DNA from: Arthrobacter sp. Soil782
GTDB taxonomy: Bacteria > Actinomycetota > Actinomycetes > Actinomycetales > Micrococcaceae
Direction of reading: 5' to 3'
Length of the DNA: 64,000 nt
NCBI RefSeq assembly: GCF_001428435.1
Contig: NZ_LMSO01000009.1
Location: 392,086-456,085, forward strand
In this document: in pieces, positions 8,166-17,895 of the stretch
Numbering within the stretch: position 1 is the first letter of the stretch
Layout of the letters: every line of letters starts with the position of its first letter
Notes under the pieces: model-generated
Databases searched by the model: none
Told to the model about the DNA's origin: nothing
Seen by the model: only the letters and a program-made list of their open reading frames with translations
Position numbers and translations under genes: made by a program

Positions 8166-9563
8166 TTAGAGCTGTCCGGCCTCGGAACGGTAAGGCTGCG
8201 GAACATTGTCCGCGTCGAACTCGTAGATACCGATGAAGGCTTCGGTCGGATCACCGTTCTCGTCGAACGTGATCGGGCCGGAGATGCCCTGGTAATCGAT
8301 GTCCTCGCCGTTGCGCTGGAGGGTGATGCAGCCTGCGTAGTCGAAGCACTCAGTGCCCTCCTTGGAGACTGCCTCAAGTTCAGCTGCGATTGCTGCTCCG
8401 TCAATGCTTCCCGCTGCATCTGCGGCGAGGGCGATGAGGTTCACGGCGTCGTAGCTTTCACCTGCGTAGTTCCAGACGTTCAGGTTAGGGTCGATACCGG
8501 CCAACGCCTCCTTGAACTGGTCGCCTGCGAAGGAACCGGGCTGGGTGCCCTGTGCGCCTTCGAGAGTGCCGGGATCAAGATCCTCGCTGTAGTCGGCGGT
8601 GTTGCCGTCCACGAAGAACATCGATCCTGGGTCAACACCCTGACCGGTCATCAGCGGGATGATGCTGTTGGCCTGGTCGAAGCTGATAACCACGTAGGCG
8701 TCAGGCTCGGCTGCCACGAGCGCGTCCACCTGGCTGCTGAACTGCGAGTCACCCTCATTGAACATTTCCTCGGCGACGACCTGGCCGCCGGCGCTCTCAA
8801 CTGTTTCCTTGATACTGGCCTGGAGACCGGTGCCGTACGCATCGTTGAGTACGATCATGCCCACGGTCTGCGCACCACAGGCCATGATGTAGTTGCCGAG
8901 CACGCGGCCCTGCAGGACGTCGGAGGGAGCGGTACGCCAGTAGAGCCCGTTGTCATCCCAGTCGGTGAAGTCCGGCGAGGTGTTGGCTGGCGACATCTGG
9001 ACTACGCCCGCACCGGTGATCTGGTTGATCACTGTCTGCGATACGCCGGACGACGCCGCACCGACAATCGCGCTGACATCCTGGGACAGGAGGTCGGTCA
9101 CGGACTGCGTTGCAATGTCAGTGGTCGTGTCACCGGAATCGCGGTGGATGATCTCGATGTCCTGGCCGAGCACGCCGCCGGACTCGTTGATCTCCTGTGC
9201 CGCGAGGTTAACGCCTGCAATTTCGGGAGGACCGAGGAATGCGAGCGCGCCCGTTGTGGGCAGGAGGGATCCAAGCACCAAGGGAGATTCGGAAGTGGTT
9301 TCCGCCTCAGGTACTGCACTCGGATCGCCCTTTTCGCCGGGCTCGGGGGCTGCGCCGCCCTGACTCTCGGGACAGGTGAGTCCCGACGCTGCCGCTGCCG
9401 AGGCTGTCTCGTCCGAAGGTGAGGCGCCGTCACCTTCGGGGGTGGGATTTCCACCGCAGGCAGATGCGAAAAGTGCGACTCCCAGACTCAGGGCCGCAAT
9501 CTTCGCTGCGCGCGGAGCATTCTCCCCGATGCTGAACCGCGCGGAGTTACGTGTTGCTGTCAT
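8166..9563 (-). CDS. livK: Branched-chain amino acid-type ABC substrate-binding lipoprotein (LivK)
   Basis: A 465-residue periplasmic-binding-fold protein of the Leu/Ile/Val-binding type I class. The N-terminus is a lipoprotein signal with the lipobox ASAC and lipidated Cys36, then a Ser/Glu/Pro-rich linker, then the mature fold beginning LVLGSLLPTTGALAFLGPPE. It should capture the ligand outside the membrane for LivHMGF. It is convergent with that operon instead of part of it, so it has its own promoter, where a CRP/GlxR-like site and another inverted repeat lie. Ligand identity cannot be read from sequence. Confidence 0.93.
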   Translation of the reverse strand: MTATRNSARFSIGENAPRAAKIAALSLGVALFASACGGNPTPEGDGASPSDETASAAAASGLTCPESQGGAAPEPGEKGDPSAVPEAETTSESPLVLGSLLPTTGALAFLGPPEIAGVNLAAQEINESGGVLGQDIEIIHRDSGDTTTDIATQSVTDLLSQDVSAIVGAASSGVSQTVINQITGAGVVQMSPANTSPDFTDWDDNGLYWRTAPSDVLQGRVLGNYIMACGAQTVGMIVLNDAYGTGLQASIKETVESAGGQVVAEEMFNEGDSQFSSQVDALVAAEPDAYVVISFDQANSIIPLMTGQGVDPGSMFFVDGNTADYSEDLDPGTLEGAQGTQPGSFAGDQFKEALAGIDPNLNVWNYAGESYDAVNLIALAADAAGSIDGAAIAAELEAVSKEGTECFDYAGCITLQRNGEDIDYQGISGPITFDENGDPTEAFIGIYEFDADNVPQPYRSEAGQL

Positions 9564-9683
9564 GAAATTTATCTCCTCGATCGAAAGACTCGATCAGCCT
9601 TTGATGCGATCTCCAGGTGTTCCTGGTATGTGAAAAAGCTAGTGCAAAAACGTGTCCAAGATAAGCAAATCTGGTTACATCCT

Positions 9684-9699
9684 TGTAACGCTCGTCACA
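9684..9699. promoter_or_regulatory. CRP/GlxR-like operator upstream of livK
   Basis: TGTAACGCTCGTCACA matches the CRP/GlxR pattern with one half-site perfect (TCACA) and the other one base off. It overlaps an inverted repeat GTTAC-six bases-GTAAC at 9674-9689. It lies about 120 bases before the livK start on the minus strand. Confidence 0.4.
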
Positions 9700-9806
9700 G
9701 GGGTCTTGACTAGCCTTCCAGCGGCATCGATCGAACGTGTGCGGCTCGCGTATTCTTGATGGGATGCTCTGGTGGACTCCCTGCCGGGACGTCCGTCGGA
9801 AGTTAC

Positions 9807-9882
9807 GCCCCAGTAGCCCAATGGCAGAGGCAGGAGACTTAAAATCTTCACAGTGTGGGTTCGAGTCCCACCTGGGGCACCA
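9807..9882 (+). tRNA. tRNA-Leu (anticodon UAA) with short variable loop, CCA encoded
   Basis: A full cloverleaf folds by eye. The acceptor stem is GCCCCAG/CTGGGGC, the anticodon stem is 9833-9837 with 9845-9849, and the loop CTTAAAA at 9838-9844 places anticodon TAA at 9840-9842. The T stem is GTGGG/CCCAC with loop TTCGAGT. A73 is at 9879 and CCA at 9880-9882. The anticodon reads the leucine codon UUA and A73 fits leucine. However, the variable region is only five bases (9850-9854), whereas normal leucine tRNAs have a long variable arm. The amino acid assignment therefore rests on the anticodon. Confidence 0.9.
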
Positions 9883-9899
9883 TTGGCGATGCCGCGCAG

Positions 9900-10223
9900 T
9901 CAGCTTCCTTCAGTCCCGAAGTACAGGTGTTTGTGCAGCCGGCAACCAGGGTTGAACGGTGCACTGCACGAGGAACATCCGTCAGCCTCCAGGTAATCCC
10001 GAATGGACATGGTGCACCGGCACACACCGCACAAGATTGCATCCGTGCCGTACTCCCCTGGTGGCCAGACCTCGGCGGCGTGGTCTGCCGTCTCCGCATG
10101 GCACAGATGGCAGGGGTAAAACTCGCCGCAGCACCTGAACCGGATGGCAACGATGTCCAGGTCCGTCCGGTAATGCACGCAGCGCGTTTGATCATCAACC
10201 GCATGCCCCAGCACCTTCCTCAC
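9900..10223 (-). CDS. CHY-type zinc finger protein
   Basis: A 107-residue small cytoplasmic protein with the CHY zinc-finger pattern: a C-H pair (TRCVHY), then RCCGEFYPCHLCH, a downstream His and Trp, and a second cluster LCGVC...CSSCSAPFNPGC..H. These Cys/His residues would bind two or three zinc ions. The family has few characterised members, so no function is proposed. The start used is GTG 10223, which lacks a clear ribosome site; an in-frame GTG at 10214 is possible. The 3' end lies 17 bases from the tRNA on the opposite strand. Confidence 0.8.
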   Translation of the reverse strand: MRKVLGHAVDDQTRCVHYRTDLDIVAIRFRCCGEFYPCHLCHAETADHAAEVWPPGEYGTDAILCGVCRCTMSIRDYLEADGCSSCSAPFNPGCRLHKHLYFGTEGS

Positions 10224-10250
10224 GATCGTGAACTATAGCTGCTTAAACGA

Positions 10251-10283
10251 CGGCGGCGGCACCCGTGAAGGGTGCCGCCGCCG
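10251..10283. terminator. GC-rich hairpin at end of ndh
   Basis: CGGCGGCGGCACCC pairs with GGGTGCCGCCGCCG around a short loop, just past the NDH-2 stop on the minus strand. The stem is strong but the T-run is poor. Confidence 0.65.
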
Positions 10284-10296
10284 CCTTGAGGAGGTA

Positions 10297-11733
10297 CTAG
10301 GCCTTGGCCTTCGTCTTCTCTGTATCCTCGGAGCGGTTCTTGTCCAGCGAGGGAGTCTCCTGCTTCTTCGGCGGAGGAGTGGCAGCCTCACGGAATTGGC
10401 GGCGTGGAGTCTGCAGATCCATCAGCTGGGTGGTGTCACGCCCGAAGACGAAACCGAGCACCCAGTTGCCCACTACGCGGGCCTTGCGCTCGAACATGGG
10501 CATTGCCATGCCGTGGTAGCCGCGGTGTGCAAGCCAAGCGGGCAGTCCGCGCATGCCGAAGCCCATGATGTTGGCTACGCCCTTGTACTGGCCGAACCCG
10601 GCAACCGCACCGAGGTTCTTGTGCCTGTACTCGCGGACGCGGCCCACGCCGTAGCGCTCAGCGTAGATGTTGTCGGCGAGAAGCTTGGCCTGCCGCACAG
10701 CGTGCTGCGCGTTAGGGACGCAGAAACCGCCCACGCCGCCGCCGGAGAGATCGGGCACGGCTGAGACGTCGCCGGCCGCCCAGGCGCCGTCCAGCGGGCC
10801 GTCGTCGCCGGTGATGCGCAATTCAGCGCTGGCGCGGACGCGGCCGCGCTCGTCAATCGGGAAGTCGGTGTTGCGGACTACGGGGTTGGCCTGCACGCCG
10901 GCAGTCCATACGAGGGTGTCTGTCTCGAATTCATCCGCCGGGGATTTGTCCGGCATATTGATGAGCTTCAGCTTGCCGTCCTTGGCGCTGGCCAGCGAGG
11001 TGTTCAGCTTGACCTGCACGCCGCGGGCCTGCAGGTGCTGCACAACCCATTTGGCCTGCTCTTCCGTGACCTCGGGCATGATGCGTCCCATGGCCTCCAC
11101 CAGCACGAAGCGGATGTCAGAACGCTGAAGGCGCTTGTTCTTCTTGACGGCAGCGCGCGCGAGGTCTTCCATCTCTGCAAGCGCCTCGATGCCGGCGAAC
11201 CCGCCGCCGACGACGACGAAGGTCAGCGCGCGGTCACGCTCCGCACCCGGCTCCATCAGGGATCCGGTCTCGATGCGCTCGAGGAGCTGGTTGCGCAGGG
11301 CGACAGCCTCTTCGATGGTCTTGAGGCCGATCCCCTCCTCCGCCAGACCCTCGATCGGGAACGTGCGGGTGATGGCGCCGGCCGCGATGACGATGTCACG
11401 GTAGTTCAGCTCAAAAGGCTCACTGTCGTCCGCCGGTTCAACGGTTGCCGTGCGCGAGGAGTGGTTGACGCCCGTGACCTTGCCCGAGATGAGCTCGGTG
11501 TCAGTCAGGTGCATGCGGTGGGAGACGACAGCGTGACGCGCCTCAATGTTGCCACCGGCCACCTCGGGGAGGAACGGCTGGTAGGTCATGTAGGGCAAAG
11601 GATCAACGAGCGTGACAATGCCACCGTGATCCTTCACCTTCTTCTGCAGCTTGTGGGCTACGTACAGACCGACGTAGCCACCGCCGACAACAAGGATCCG
11701 GGGACGATCAGAAAAGTTGGAGGTTTGAGCCAT
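10297..11733 (-). CDS. ndh: Type II NADH:quinone oxidoreductase (NDH-2)
   Basis: A 478-residue FAD flavoprotein with the N-terminal dinucleotide fold VVGGGYVGLYVA and a second NAD-binding fold FVVVGGGFAGIEALAE. A further FAD motif AWAAGDVSAVPD is also present. NDH-2 passes electrons from NADH to menaquinone at the inner membrane face without pumping protons. The C-terminal region has the amphipathic/hydrophobic stretch expected for membrane attachment. The ATG at 11733 (MAQTSNFSDRPR) is chosen because upstream extension to 11799 would overlap the peptidase gene and adds unconserved residues. The last 45 residues are charged and variable. Confidence 0.93.
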   Translation of the reverse strand: MAQTSNFSDRPRILVVGGGYVGLYVAHKLQKKVKDHGGIVTLVDPLPYMTYQPFLPEVAGGNIEARHAVVSHRMHLTDTELISGKVTGVNHSSRTATVEPADDSEPFELNYRDIVIAAGAITRTFPIEGLAEEGIGLKTIEEAVALRNQLLERIETGSLMEPGAERDRALTFVVVGGGFAGIEALAEMEDLARAAVKKNKRLQRSDIRFVLVEAMGRIMPEVTEEQAKWVVQHLQARGVQVKLNTSLASAKDGKLKLINMPDKSPADEFETDTLVWTAGVQANPVVRNTDFPIDERGRVRASAELRITGDDGPLDGAWAAGDVSAVPDLSGGGVGGFCVPNAQHAVRQAKLLADNIYAERYGVGRVREYRHKNLGAVAGFGQYKGVANIMGFGMRGLPAWLAHRGYHGMAMPMFERKARVVGNWVLGFVFGRDTTQLMDLQTPRRQFREAATPPPKKQETPSLDKNRSEDTEKTKAKA

Positions 11734-11767
11734 GAAGCCAGCGTACCGGACTTTGTGAAAATCTTCA

Positions 11768-13246
11768 CTAACTGTTGTCGCCGTCCGTTTCCGCCCCACC
11801 CTTCCGGTATACCCGGATGACCTGATACGTTCCGCCGAGCAGGATACAGAGGATCAGCCCGCCGAATCCGAACACGATGAAAGCGGGCACCGACGTGGCA
11901 GCTGACGCACGCTCAGCGGCAGCCGGCACGGTCGGTTCGGGGATGTCGGGCAGCGGCTCTTCGGCCGGTGCCGGTTCCGGCGGAGGAGGCGGCGCCACCT
12001 CGCCGCGCCGGTACGTCTCGATGTACTGCGCCATGCTCACCACACCGCCCGCACCCAGCAACCGTTCCTCAGGAACGGTGAGGTCGGCATTCACGGCCGC
12101 GGCGGCGTCGAGGATTCCGTGACCGTAGATGGTGTCCTTACCGGGTATGCCGGCATCGCGTGCGGTCATGATGATCCGGTTGATGACCTGCGGAGCTGTC
12201 AGGTCCGGGTACTTGGCACGGATCAGTGCCGCGACGCCGGAGACCAGCGGCGCAGCACCGGAGGTTCCGGACCACTTGCTTGCGTACAGCCCACCCGGCA
12301 GCGCCCCGACGAGGTTCTCGGCCGGCGCCGCAATGCCGATGCTGATGCCCTCGGATGATGACTCCCGACTCGCCGCACCCTCCGCATCCAGCCCGCCCAC
12401 AGCGAGAACACCAGGCATGGTGGCCGGCGCACCTACCTGCACGGACCCGCCGGCGCGGTTGCCGGCGGCGGCGACAATGACGACGTCGTTCTGTTCGGCA
12501 TAGAGGAACGCCTCGTCCCAGCTCTCCGGCCAGGTGGGAGACGTGCTGCCCAGCGACATGTTGATCACGGACGCCCCGTTGTCCACCGCCCACCGCACAG
12601 CGTTCGGGATCTGTTCGTCAATGCTCACCCCCGCGGGATTGGCGCCCGTGGACTCGCCGCCGATCCAGAGCGAGACGGCAAGCAGCTCTGATTCCGGTGC
12701 AACCCCGACGACGCCGTCCGGCCCCCGCCCGGCGGCCGTGACTGCAGATTCCTCTGCTTCTGCGGACGCCTCTGCTTCTGCAGACGACGGCGGGGCGGAG
12801 CCCGAGGGTGCGACCGACGGCGATGGCGTGCCGGAAGGCGAGGCGGAAGGACTTGGATCAGGGCCTTCGGGCTCGTGCCCACGCCCGGCAATCAAACTGG
12901 CCACCAGTGTGCCGTGTTCAGGCACCTCGCCGATACCGCGCTGTCCGTTGGGCGCTCCTGCTCCGGAAACATCGGTTCCGCCGGTGACAACGCCTTCCAG
13001 GTCCGGGTGGCTTCCGTCCACCCCGCTGTCTATCACCGCGACCGTCACTCCGGCACCCTTGGTGTCCTCCCATGCCTCGGTGATGCCGTAATCTTCCAAC
13101 CAGTATTCACGCTCGCGGATCTCCCCACCGTGGGCCGCAGCGCTTCCCACCGGGATGATGACGCCGGCGGCAAGACCCGCTGCAAGCACGACGGCGGCAA
13201 TCGACCGTGAAACGAGGGCACCGGACGGCACGGGACGCACTGTCAT
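11768..13246 (-). CDS. Subtilisin-like (S8) serine protease, membrane-anchored, mycosin-like
   Basis: A 492-residue secreted protease. It has a signal peptide ending SAAA near residue 38, catalytic Asp73 (VIDSGVDGSHPD), His111 (EHGTLVAS), oxyanion Asn263 (AAAGNRAGG) and Ser329 (GTSGAAP). Residues of about 127-170 are a Pro/Ser then Ala/Glu low-complexity insert between the His and the rest of the domain. A Pro-rich stalk and one C-terminal membrane helix (about 455-480) with a basic tail anchor it to the outer membrane face. This layout is that of mycosins, but no ESX secretion genes are in the window. It overlaps the Ppx gene stop by four bases. Confidence 0.9.
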   Translation of the reverse strand: MTVRPVPSGALVSRSIAAVVLAAGLAAGVIIPVGSAAAHGGEIREREYWLEDYGITEAWEDTKGAGVTVAVIDSGVDGSHPDLEGVVTGGTDVSGAGAPNGQRGIGEVPEHGTLVASLIAGRGHEPEGPDPSPSASPSGTPSPSVAPSGSAPPSSAEAEASAEAEESAVTAAGRGPDGVVGVAPESELLAVSLWIGGESTGANPAGVSIDEQIPNAVRWAVDNGASVINMSLGSTSPTWPESWDEAFLYAEQNDVVIVAAAGNRAGGSVQVGAPATMPGVLAVGGLDAEGAASRESSSEGISIGIAAPAENLVGALPGGLYASKWSGTSGAAPLVSGVAALIRAKYPDLTAPQVINRIIMTARDAGIPGKDTIYGHGILDAAAAVNADLTVPEERLLGAGGVVSMAQYIETYRRGEVAPPPPPEPAPAEEPLPDIPEPTVPAAAERASAATSVPAFIVFGFGGLILCILLGGTYQVIRVYRKGGAETDGDNS

Positions 13247-14196
13247 CCGTGTTCCCTTCGGGAGACGGCGCTGAGGGCGATTCCGTCCAGAATGTCATGC
13301 TCACTCGCCACTGCGCTCTGCACGAGGCCTTCCGTAGCGTCCGCAACCCTCCGGACGATTGTGCGCCAGATCAGGGCGCCGGCTCCGATCACGTCCACGC
13401 GGCCGGGGTGCATGTAAGGGAGGGCCGCGCGTTCGGAACGCGACAGGTGGAGCAGCGAGGTGGTGGCGGCATCGACCTCGTGAACCGTCAGGGACGTGCC
13501 ATGGATCCGCTCCGACTGGTACTCCGGAAGTTTCAACGCGTGCGCTGTCACGGTGGTGATGCTCCCTGCAACGCCGATGACGCCGTGGACGGAGGCAAGG
13601 TTGACGTCCGAGTTCGCCTCATCGATCATCCTGCCGATCTCTTCCTCGGCAGCGGCGATTTCCCGCTCCGTCGGCGGGTCCGAGCGCAGGAACCGCTCAG
13701 TGAAACGGACGCAGCCCATATCCGTGCTGTGCGCCGCAAGAACCTGGTTTCCGGTGCCGACGACAAACTCTGTGCTCCCGCCGCCGAGATCGACCACGAG
13801 GACCGGGGCGTCGTTCTCCCCTGCCAGCACGCTCGCGGCCCCGGAGAACGACAGCTCCGCTTCCTCACCGCCGCTGACGACCTCCGGTTCGATGCCGAGC
13901 CGGTCCCGTACGCCGGAGACGAAGACGTCGCGGTTGCCCGCATCACGGGTAGCCGACGTCGCCACGAACCGGACGCTCCCGGCGTCGTGCTGCTTGATCA
14001 GTGCCGCGTACTCATCCACGGCCTCGAACGTCCGCTCCAGCGCTGCTTCGGAAATCATGCCGGTGGCGTCAACTCCCTCGCCCAGGCGCACCACCCGCAT
14101 CAGGCGGACGACGTCCGTCAGCCCGGTACCGCCGTCGGCATCCGCGATCAGCAGGCGAATCGAGTTGGTTCCGCAATCAATGGCCGCAGTACGCAT
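13243..14196 (-). CDS. Exopolyphosphatase / pppGpp phosphatase family (Ppx/GppA)
   Basis: A 317-residue member of the ASKHA phosphatase family. The phosphate-binding loop DCGTNSIRLLIAD is at the N-terminus and the second loop VVDLGGGSTEFV follows at mid-protein. The single-domain length matches the actinobacterial Ppx1/Ppx2-like type and not the longer E. coli enzymes. It hydrolyses polyphosphate or pppGpp; which one cannot be told from sequence. The start at 14196 is supported by the run GAAGGGAAGGG and lies right after the DUF501 stop. It overlaps the protease start by four bases. Confidence 0.92.
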   Translation of the reverse strand: MRTAAIDCGTNSIRLLIADADGGTGLTDVVRLMRVVRLGEGVDATGMISEAALERTFEAVDEYAALIKQHDAGSVRFVATSATRDAGNRDVFVSGVRDRLGIEPEVVSGGEEAELSFSGAASVLAGENDAPVLVVDLGGGSTEFVVGTGNQVLAAHSTDMGCVRFTERFLRSDPPTEREIAAAEEEIGRMIDEANSDVNLASVHGVIGVAGSITTVTAHALKLPEYQSERIHGTSLTVHEVDAATTSLLHLSRSERAALPYMHPGRVDVIGAGALIWRTIVRRVADATEGLVQSAVASEHDILDGIALSAVSRREHG

Positions 14197-14197
14197 G

Positions 14198-14848
14198 TCA
14201 GCCCTTCCCTTCACTCGTTCGACGTTCGGCACGTTTGGCATCCAGCTCTGCAGGGCTGAGGCCCTGGGTCTTCACATGCCGGCTGAGATCGCGGTTCGGC
14301 GCGTGTCCACTGGTGTCCCATGCGCCCACGCAGCGGCACTGATCCGCAGTCCACCATTCCGCGATGGCAGCCAGCGCCTCATCTCCCAACGGATTCACAC
14401 CCGGACCGGCCGCGAGGGAATGACCGACCAACACATGAAGGCACTTGACGCGTGAGGGCATGCCGCCGGCGGACACGCCGTCGATCTCCGGCACAGGACC
14501 GATGCCGCTGCGCTCCCCGATCTCGGACCGCGCGCGGAGGTACGCCTCGTGGGCCTGCCGGTAGCGGGCTGCGAGCGCGGTGTCCTGTTCGAGCCGCTCC
14601 GTCATTTCGGTCATGGTCCCGCCGGCTTCCAGACGGGACACCGCCGCGGTGATGACCGGATGCGTGAGGTAGTAGGTCGTGGGAAAGGGGATGCCGTTAC
14701 TGAGTCGCGGGGCGGTCGTCGCCACCAGCGGATTGCCGCAGACGCACCGGGCACCGATCTCGACGACGTCCCGCACCGGGCGGCCCAACTGCCGGCTGAG
14801 GGTCTCGAGATCAGCCGGTGTGGGGGCAAGCGGATTCGATTCCGTCAC
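14198..14848 (-). CDS. DUF501 family protein
   Basis: A 216-residue protein of the actinobacterial DUF501 family, recognisable by LSRQLGRPVRDVVEIGARC, then CGNPLVATTAPRLSNGIPFPTTYYLT, and MPSRVKCLHVLVGHSLA. The Cys-rich elements (ARCVCG, CLH, CRCVGAW) suggest metal binding, but no function is known. The GTG at 14848 is chosen because AAAGGA lies six bases upstream; the longer open frame to 15004 runs into the palindrome and FtsB gene end. It sits in the conserved order enolase, FtsB-like, DUF501, Ppx. Confidence 0.9.
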   Translation of the reverse strand: MTESNPLAPTPADLETLSRQLGRPVRDVVEIGARCVCGNPLVATTAPRLSNGIPFPTTYYLTHPVITAAVSRLEAGGTMTEMTERLEQDTALAARYRQAHEAYLRARSEIGERSGIGPVPEIDGVSAGGMPSRVKCLHVLVGHSLAAGPGVNPLGDEALAAIAEWWTADQCRCVGAWDTSGHAPNRDLSRHVKTQGLSPAELDAKRAERRTSEGKG

Positions 14849-14881
14849 TGCGGTCCTTTCTGAACCTTGTCTACCTCCGGC

Positions 14882-14940
14882 GTTTTTGTCGCCTAGTTGC
14901 GGTTTCGGAATGCCTTTGACAACAGATAGGCGACAAAAAC
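14882..14940. repeat. Inverted repeat with 13-base perfect arms
   Basis: GTTTTTGTCGCCT at 14882-14894 is the exact reverse complement of 14928-14940. Outer bases of the right arm, read on the minus strand as GGAAGTTTTTGTCGCC, loosely resemble the palindromes at 2112 and 34745. It fills the gap between the FtsB-like gene and DUF501. Confidence 0.6.
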
Positions 14941-14955
14941 TTCCGCATACCAAGG

Positions 14956-15660
14956 TTAGTCGGTGGCAGCCCGCTCCACAGATTCCCAGAGGGCGTCCGC
15001 CCACGGCAGATCCTCCGGCGCCGCGGCGGACTGCTGTTCCGCCGACGTCTCCACGTCTGTTCCGCCCTTGACCAGGTAGCGGGTTTCTCCGGGCATTACC
15101 AGGAAGAGGCGGTCGCGGGCCTGCTGCTTGATGTACGCGGGATCCTCCCAGCGGGCGATCTGCGTTTCGAGGACGCCCTGCTCCTGCTGCAGCGCCGCGA
15201 TGCGATCCTGCAGGGCTTCGGTTTCCGACTGCTGCTGCAGGTAGGTACGCACCGAGGGCGCCAGCAGCACGATGATGGTCACCAGCACGACGGCGAGCGC
15301 CAGCAGGCGGCCGGAGAAGGCTTTGGCGGGGATCGGTTCCGCGTCCTCCGCCGGCACAATCACGCGATCCGAGGGCTTGCGGAAAGGTGCGCTCGCGGTC
15401 CGGATGGCTCCCGCCAGTTGGGAGCGTTCCGCGGCCCTGGCTTCGGACGGGGAGGACTTTTTGCGCGGTTCCGGTGATGCCGGAGTACGCACTGCCCTCT
15501 GCGGTGCCGGCGGCGTCTCCGTCTTGCGGCCCGCGCCCGACGGCGCTGAACGCACTGAAGCGCCCTGGTTGCCAGGGCGCTTCAGTTGCGGCGTCTGCTG
15601 CCTCTGCCCGTCAGTGCGCGCTCGCGTTGTACGCGGAACGCTGGGGCGTCGGGTGGACAT
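14956..15660 (-). CDS. Septum formation initiator family protein (FtsB/DivIC-like)
   Basis: A 234-residue bitopic membrane protein. Residues 1 to about 115 are a long, basic, Pro/Ala-rich disordered cytoplasmic tail. One membrane helix follows (LLALAVVLVTIIVLLAP), then a short coiled coil (TYLQQQSETEALQDRIAALQ) and the conserved DivIC signature YIKQQARDRLFLVMPGETRY. In the family this protein bridges FtsQ and FtsL in the divisome. The N-terminal tail is longer than in enteric FtsB, as is usual for actinobacteria. It lies between enolase and DUF501, the conserved actinobacterial position. Confidence 0.92.
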   Translation of the reverse strand: MSTRRPSVPRTTRARTDGQRQQTPQLKRPGNQGASVRSAPSGAGRKTETPPAPQRAVRTPASPEPRKKSSPSEARAAERSQLAGAIRTASAPFRKPSDRVIVPAEDAEPIPAKAFSGRLLALAVVLVTIIVLLAPSVRTYLQQQSETEALQDRIAALQQEQGVLETQIARWEDPAYIKQQARDRLFLVMPGETRYLVKGGTDVETSAEQQSAAAPEDLPWADALWESVERAATD

Positions 15661-15761
15661 CGGACTCCTCGCTCACGCTGTGTTCTGCCGTCAGGTCAGG
15701 GGAAATGCCCCGACAAAGACGGTTACCTGCTTAACGAGGGTAACGCCCCATGATGGACCAA

Positions 15762-17138
<1,377 letters not shown>

Positions 17139-17187
17139 TCAGCCTAATTGAAAGCGGCCGTCGATGGCCGACCGTGACGGGCTCTTT

Positions 17188-17895
17188 TCACTTGGGGACG
17201 ACGGGCACGGCCGAGCCAGACCGCGCGAGATGTTCATCCTGGTATCTGCGCACGGCGACGCGCAGCGCTCGCTCCGGATCCAGCCCAGCGTCGACCGCAC
17301 GCCCGACGACGGCGAGCAGCACCTCGCCGAGCTCTTCCTCCGATGCGAGGCCCGCCTCAACGGACGGCACGACGACGCCGCCATCCTCCTGCGCGGAGGC
17401 TCCGTTGCGACGTGCACGCTTGAGCGTCTTCGCCGCCGCCGCGAGCGCCGGAAGCCCCGACGGGATGCTGGCAAACGGCGTGGAGTCCGGCTGTTCCTGC
17501 GCCTTGATGCTGTGCCACGACGCTTCGATCTCCGCGATCGAGGAGGCCGGTACGTCCCGGAGACCGCCGTCGGGAGTGAACACGTGGGCGTTGCGCCGGA
17601 TCATCTTCGCAGTAAGTCCGTCGATGACCTCTGCCAGAGCAAAGGAGCCGCTTTCCTCCTGCAGGCGTGCGTGAAGCACCACCTGCAGGAGAACGTCACC
17701 AAGTTCGGAGCGCAGTTCGTCAGCGTTGGCCGGCCCCTCGAGCACCTCCAAAAGCTCGTAGCACTCCTCAACCAGGTACTCGGCGAGCGATTCGTGGGTC
17801 AACGTACCCATCCAGGGGCAGCGCTCCCGGAGCTGCCCGATGACGTCGACCAACCGATCGAGGGCCGCTCCCGCCCGCTGGGCGCTTTGGGTCAT
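17188..17895 (-). CDS. mazG: MazG family NTP pyrophosphohydrolase
   Basis: A 235-residue all-alpha nucleotide pyrophosphohydrolase with the EExxE...ExxD metal site visible as LVEECYELLEVLEG followed by LRSELGDVLLQVVLHAR. The leading segment LRERCPWMGTLTHESLAEYL matches MazG, which degrades (d)NTPs or oxidised and alarmone nucleotides. The E. coli protein has two repeats; here the second is reduced, with only a degenerate copy near the C-terminus (SEEELGEVLLAVVGRAVDAG). The start overlaps the add stop by four bases, so the two are co-translated. Confidence 0.9.
   Translation of the reverse strand: MTQSAQRAGAALDRLVDVIGQLRERCPWMGTLTHESLAEYLVEECYELLEVLEGPANADELRSELGDVLLQVVLHARLQEESGSFALAEVIDGLTAKMIRRNAHVFTPDGGLRDVPASSIAEIEASWHSIKAQEQPDSTPFASIPSGLPALAAAAKTLKRARRNGASAQEDGGVVVPSVEAGLASEEELGEVLLAVVGRAVDAGLDPERALRVAVRRYQDEHLARSGSAVPVVPK

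Noticed and set aside
8142-9422. A 426-codon plus-strand frame opposite livK
   Set aside because: It is antisense to a clear lipoprotein gene and its translation has no family pattern.
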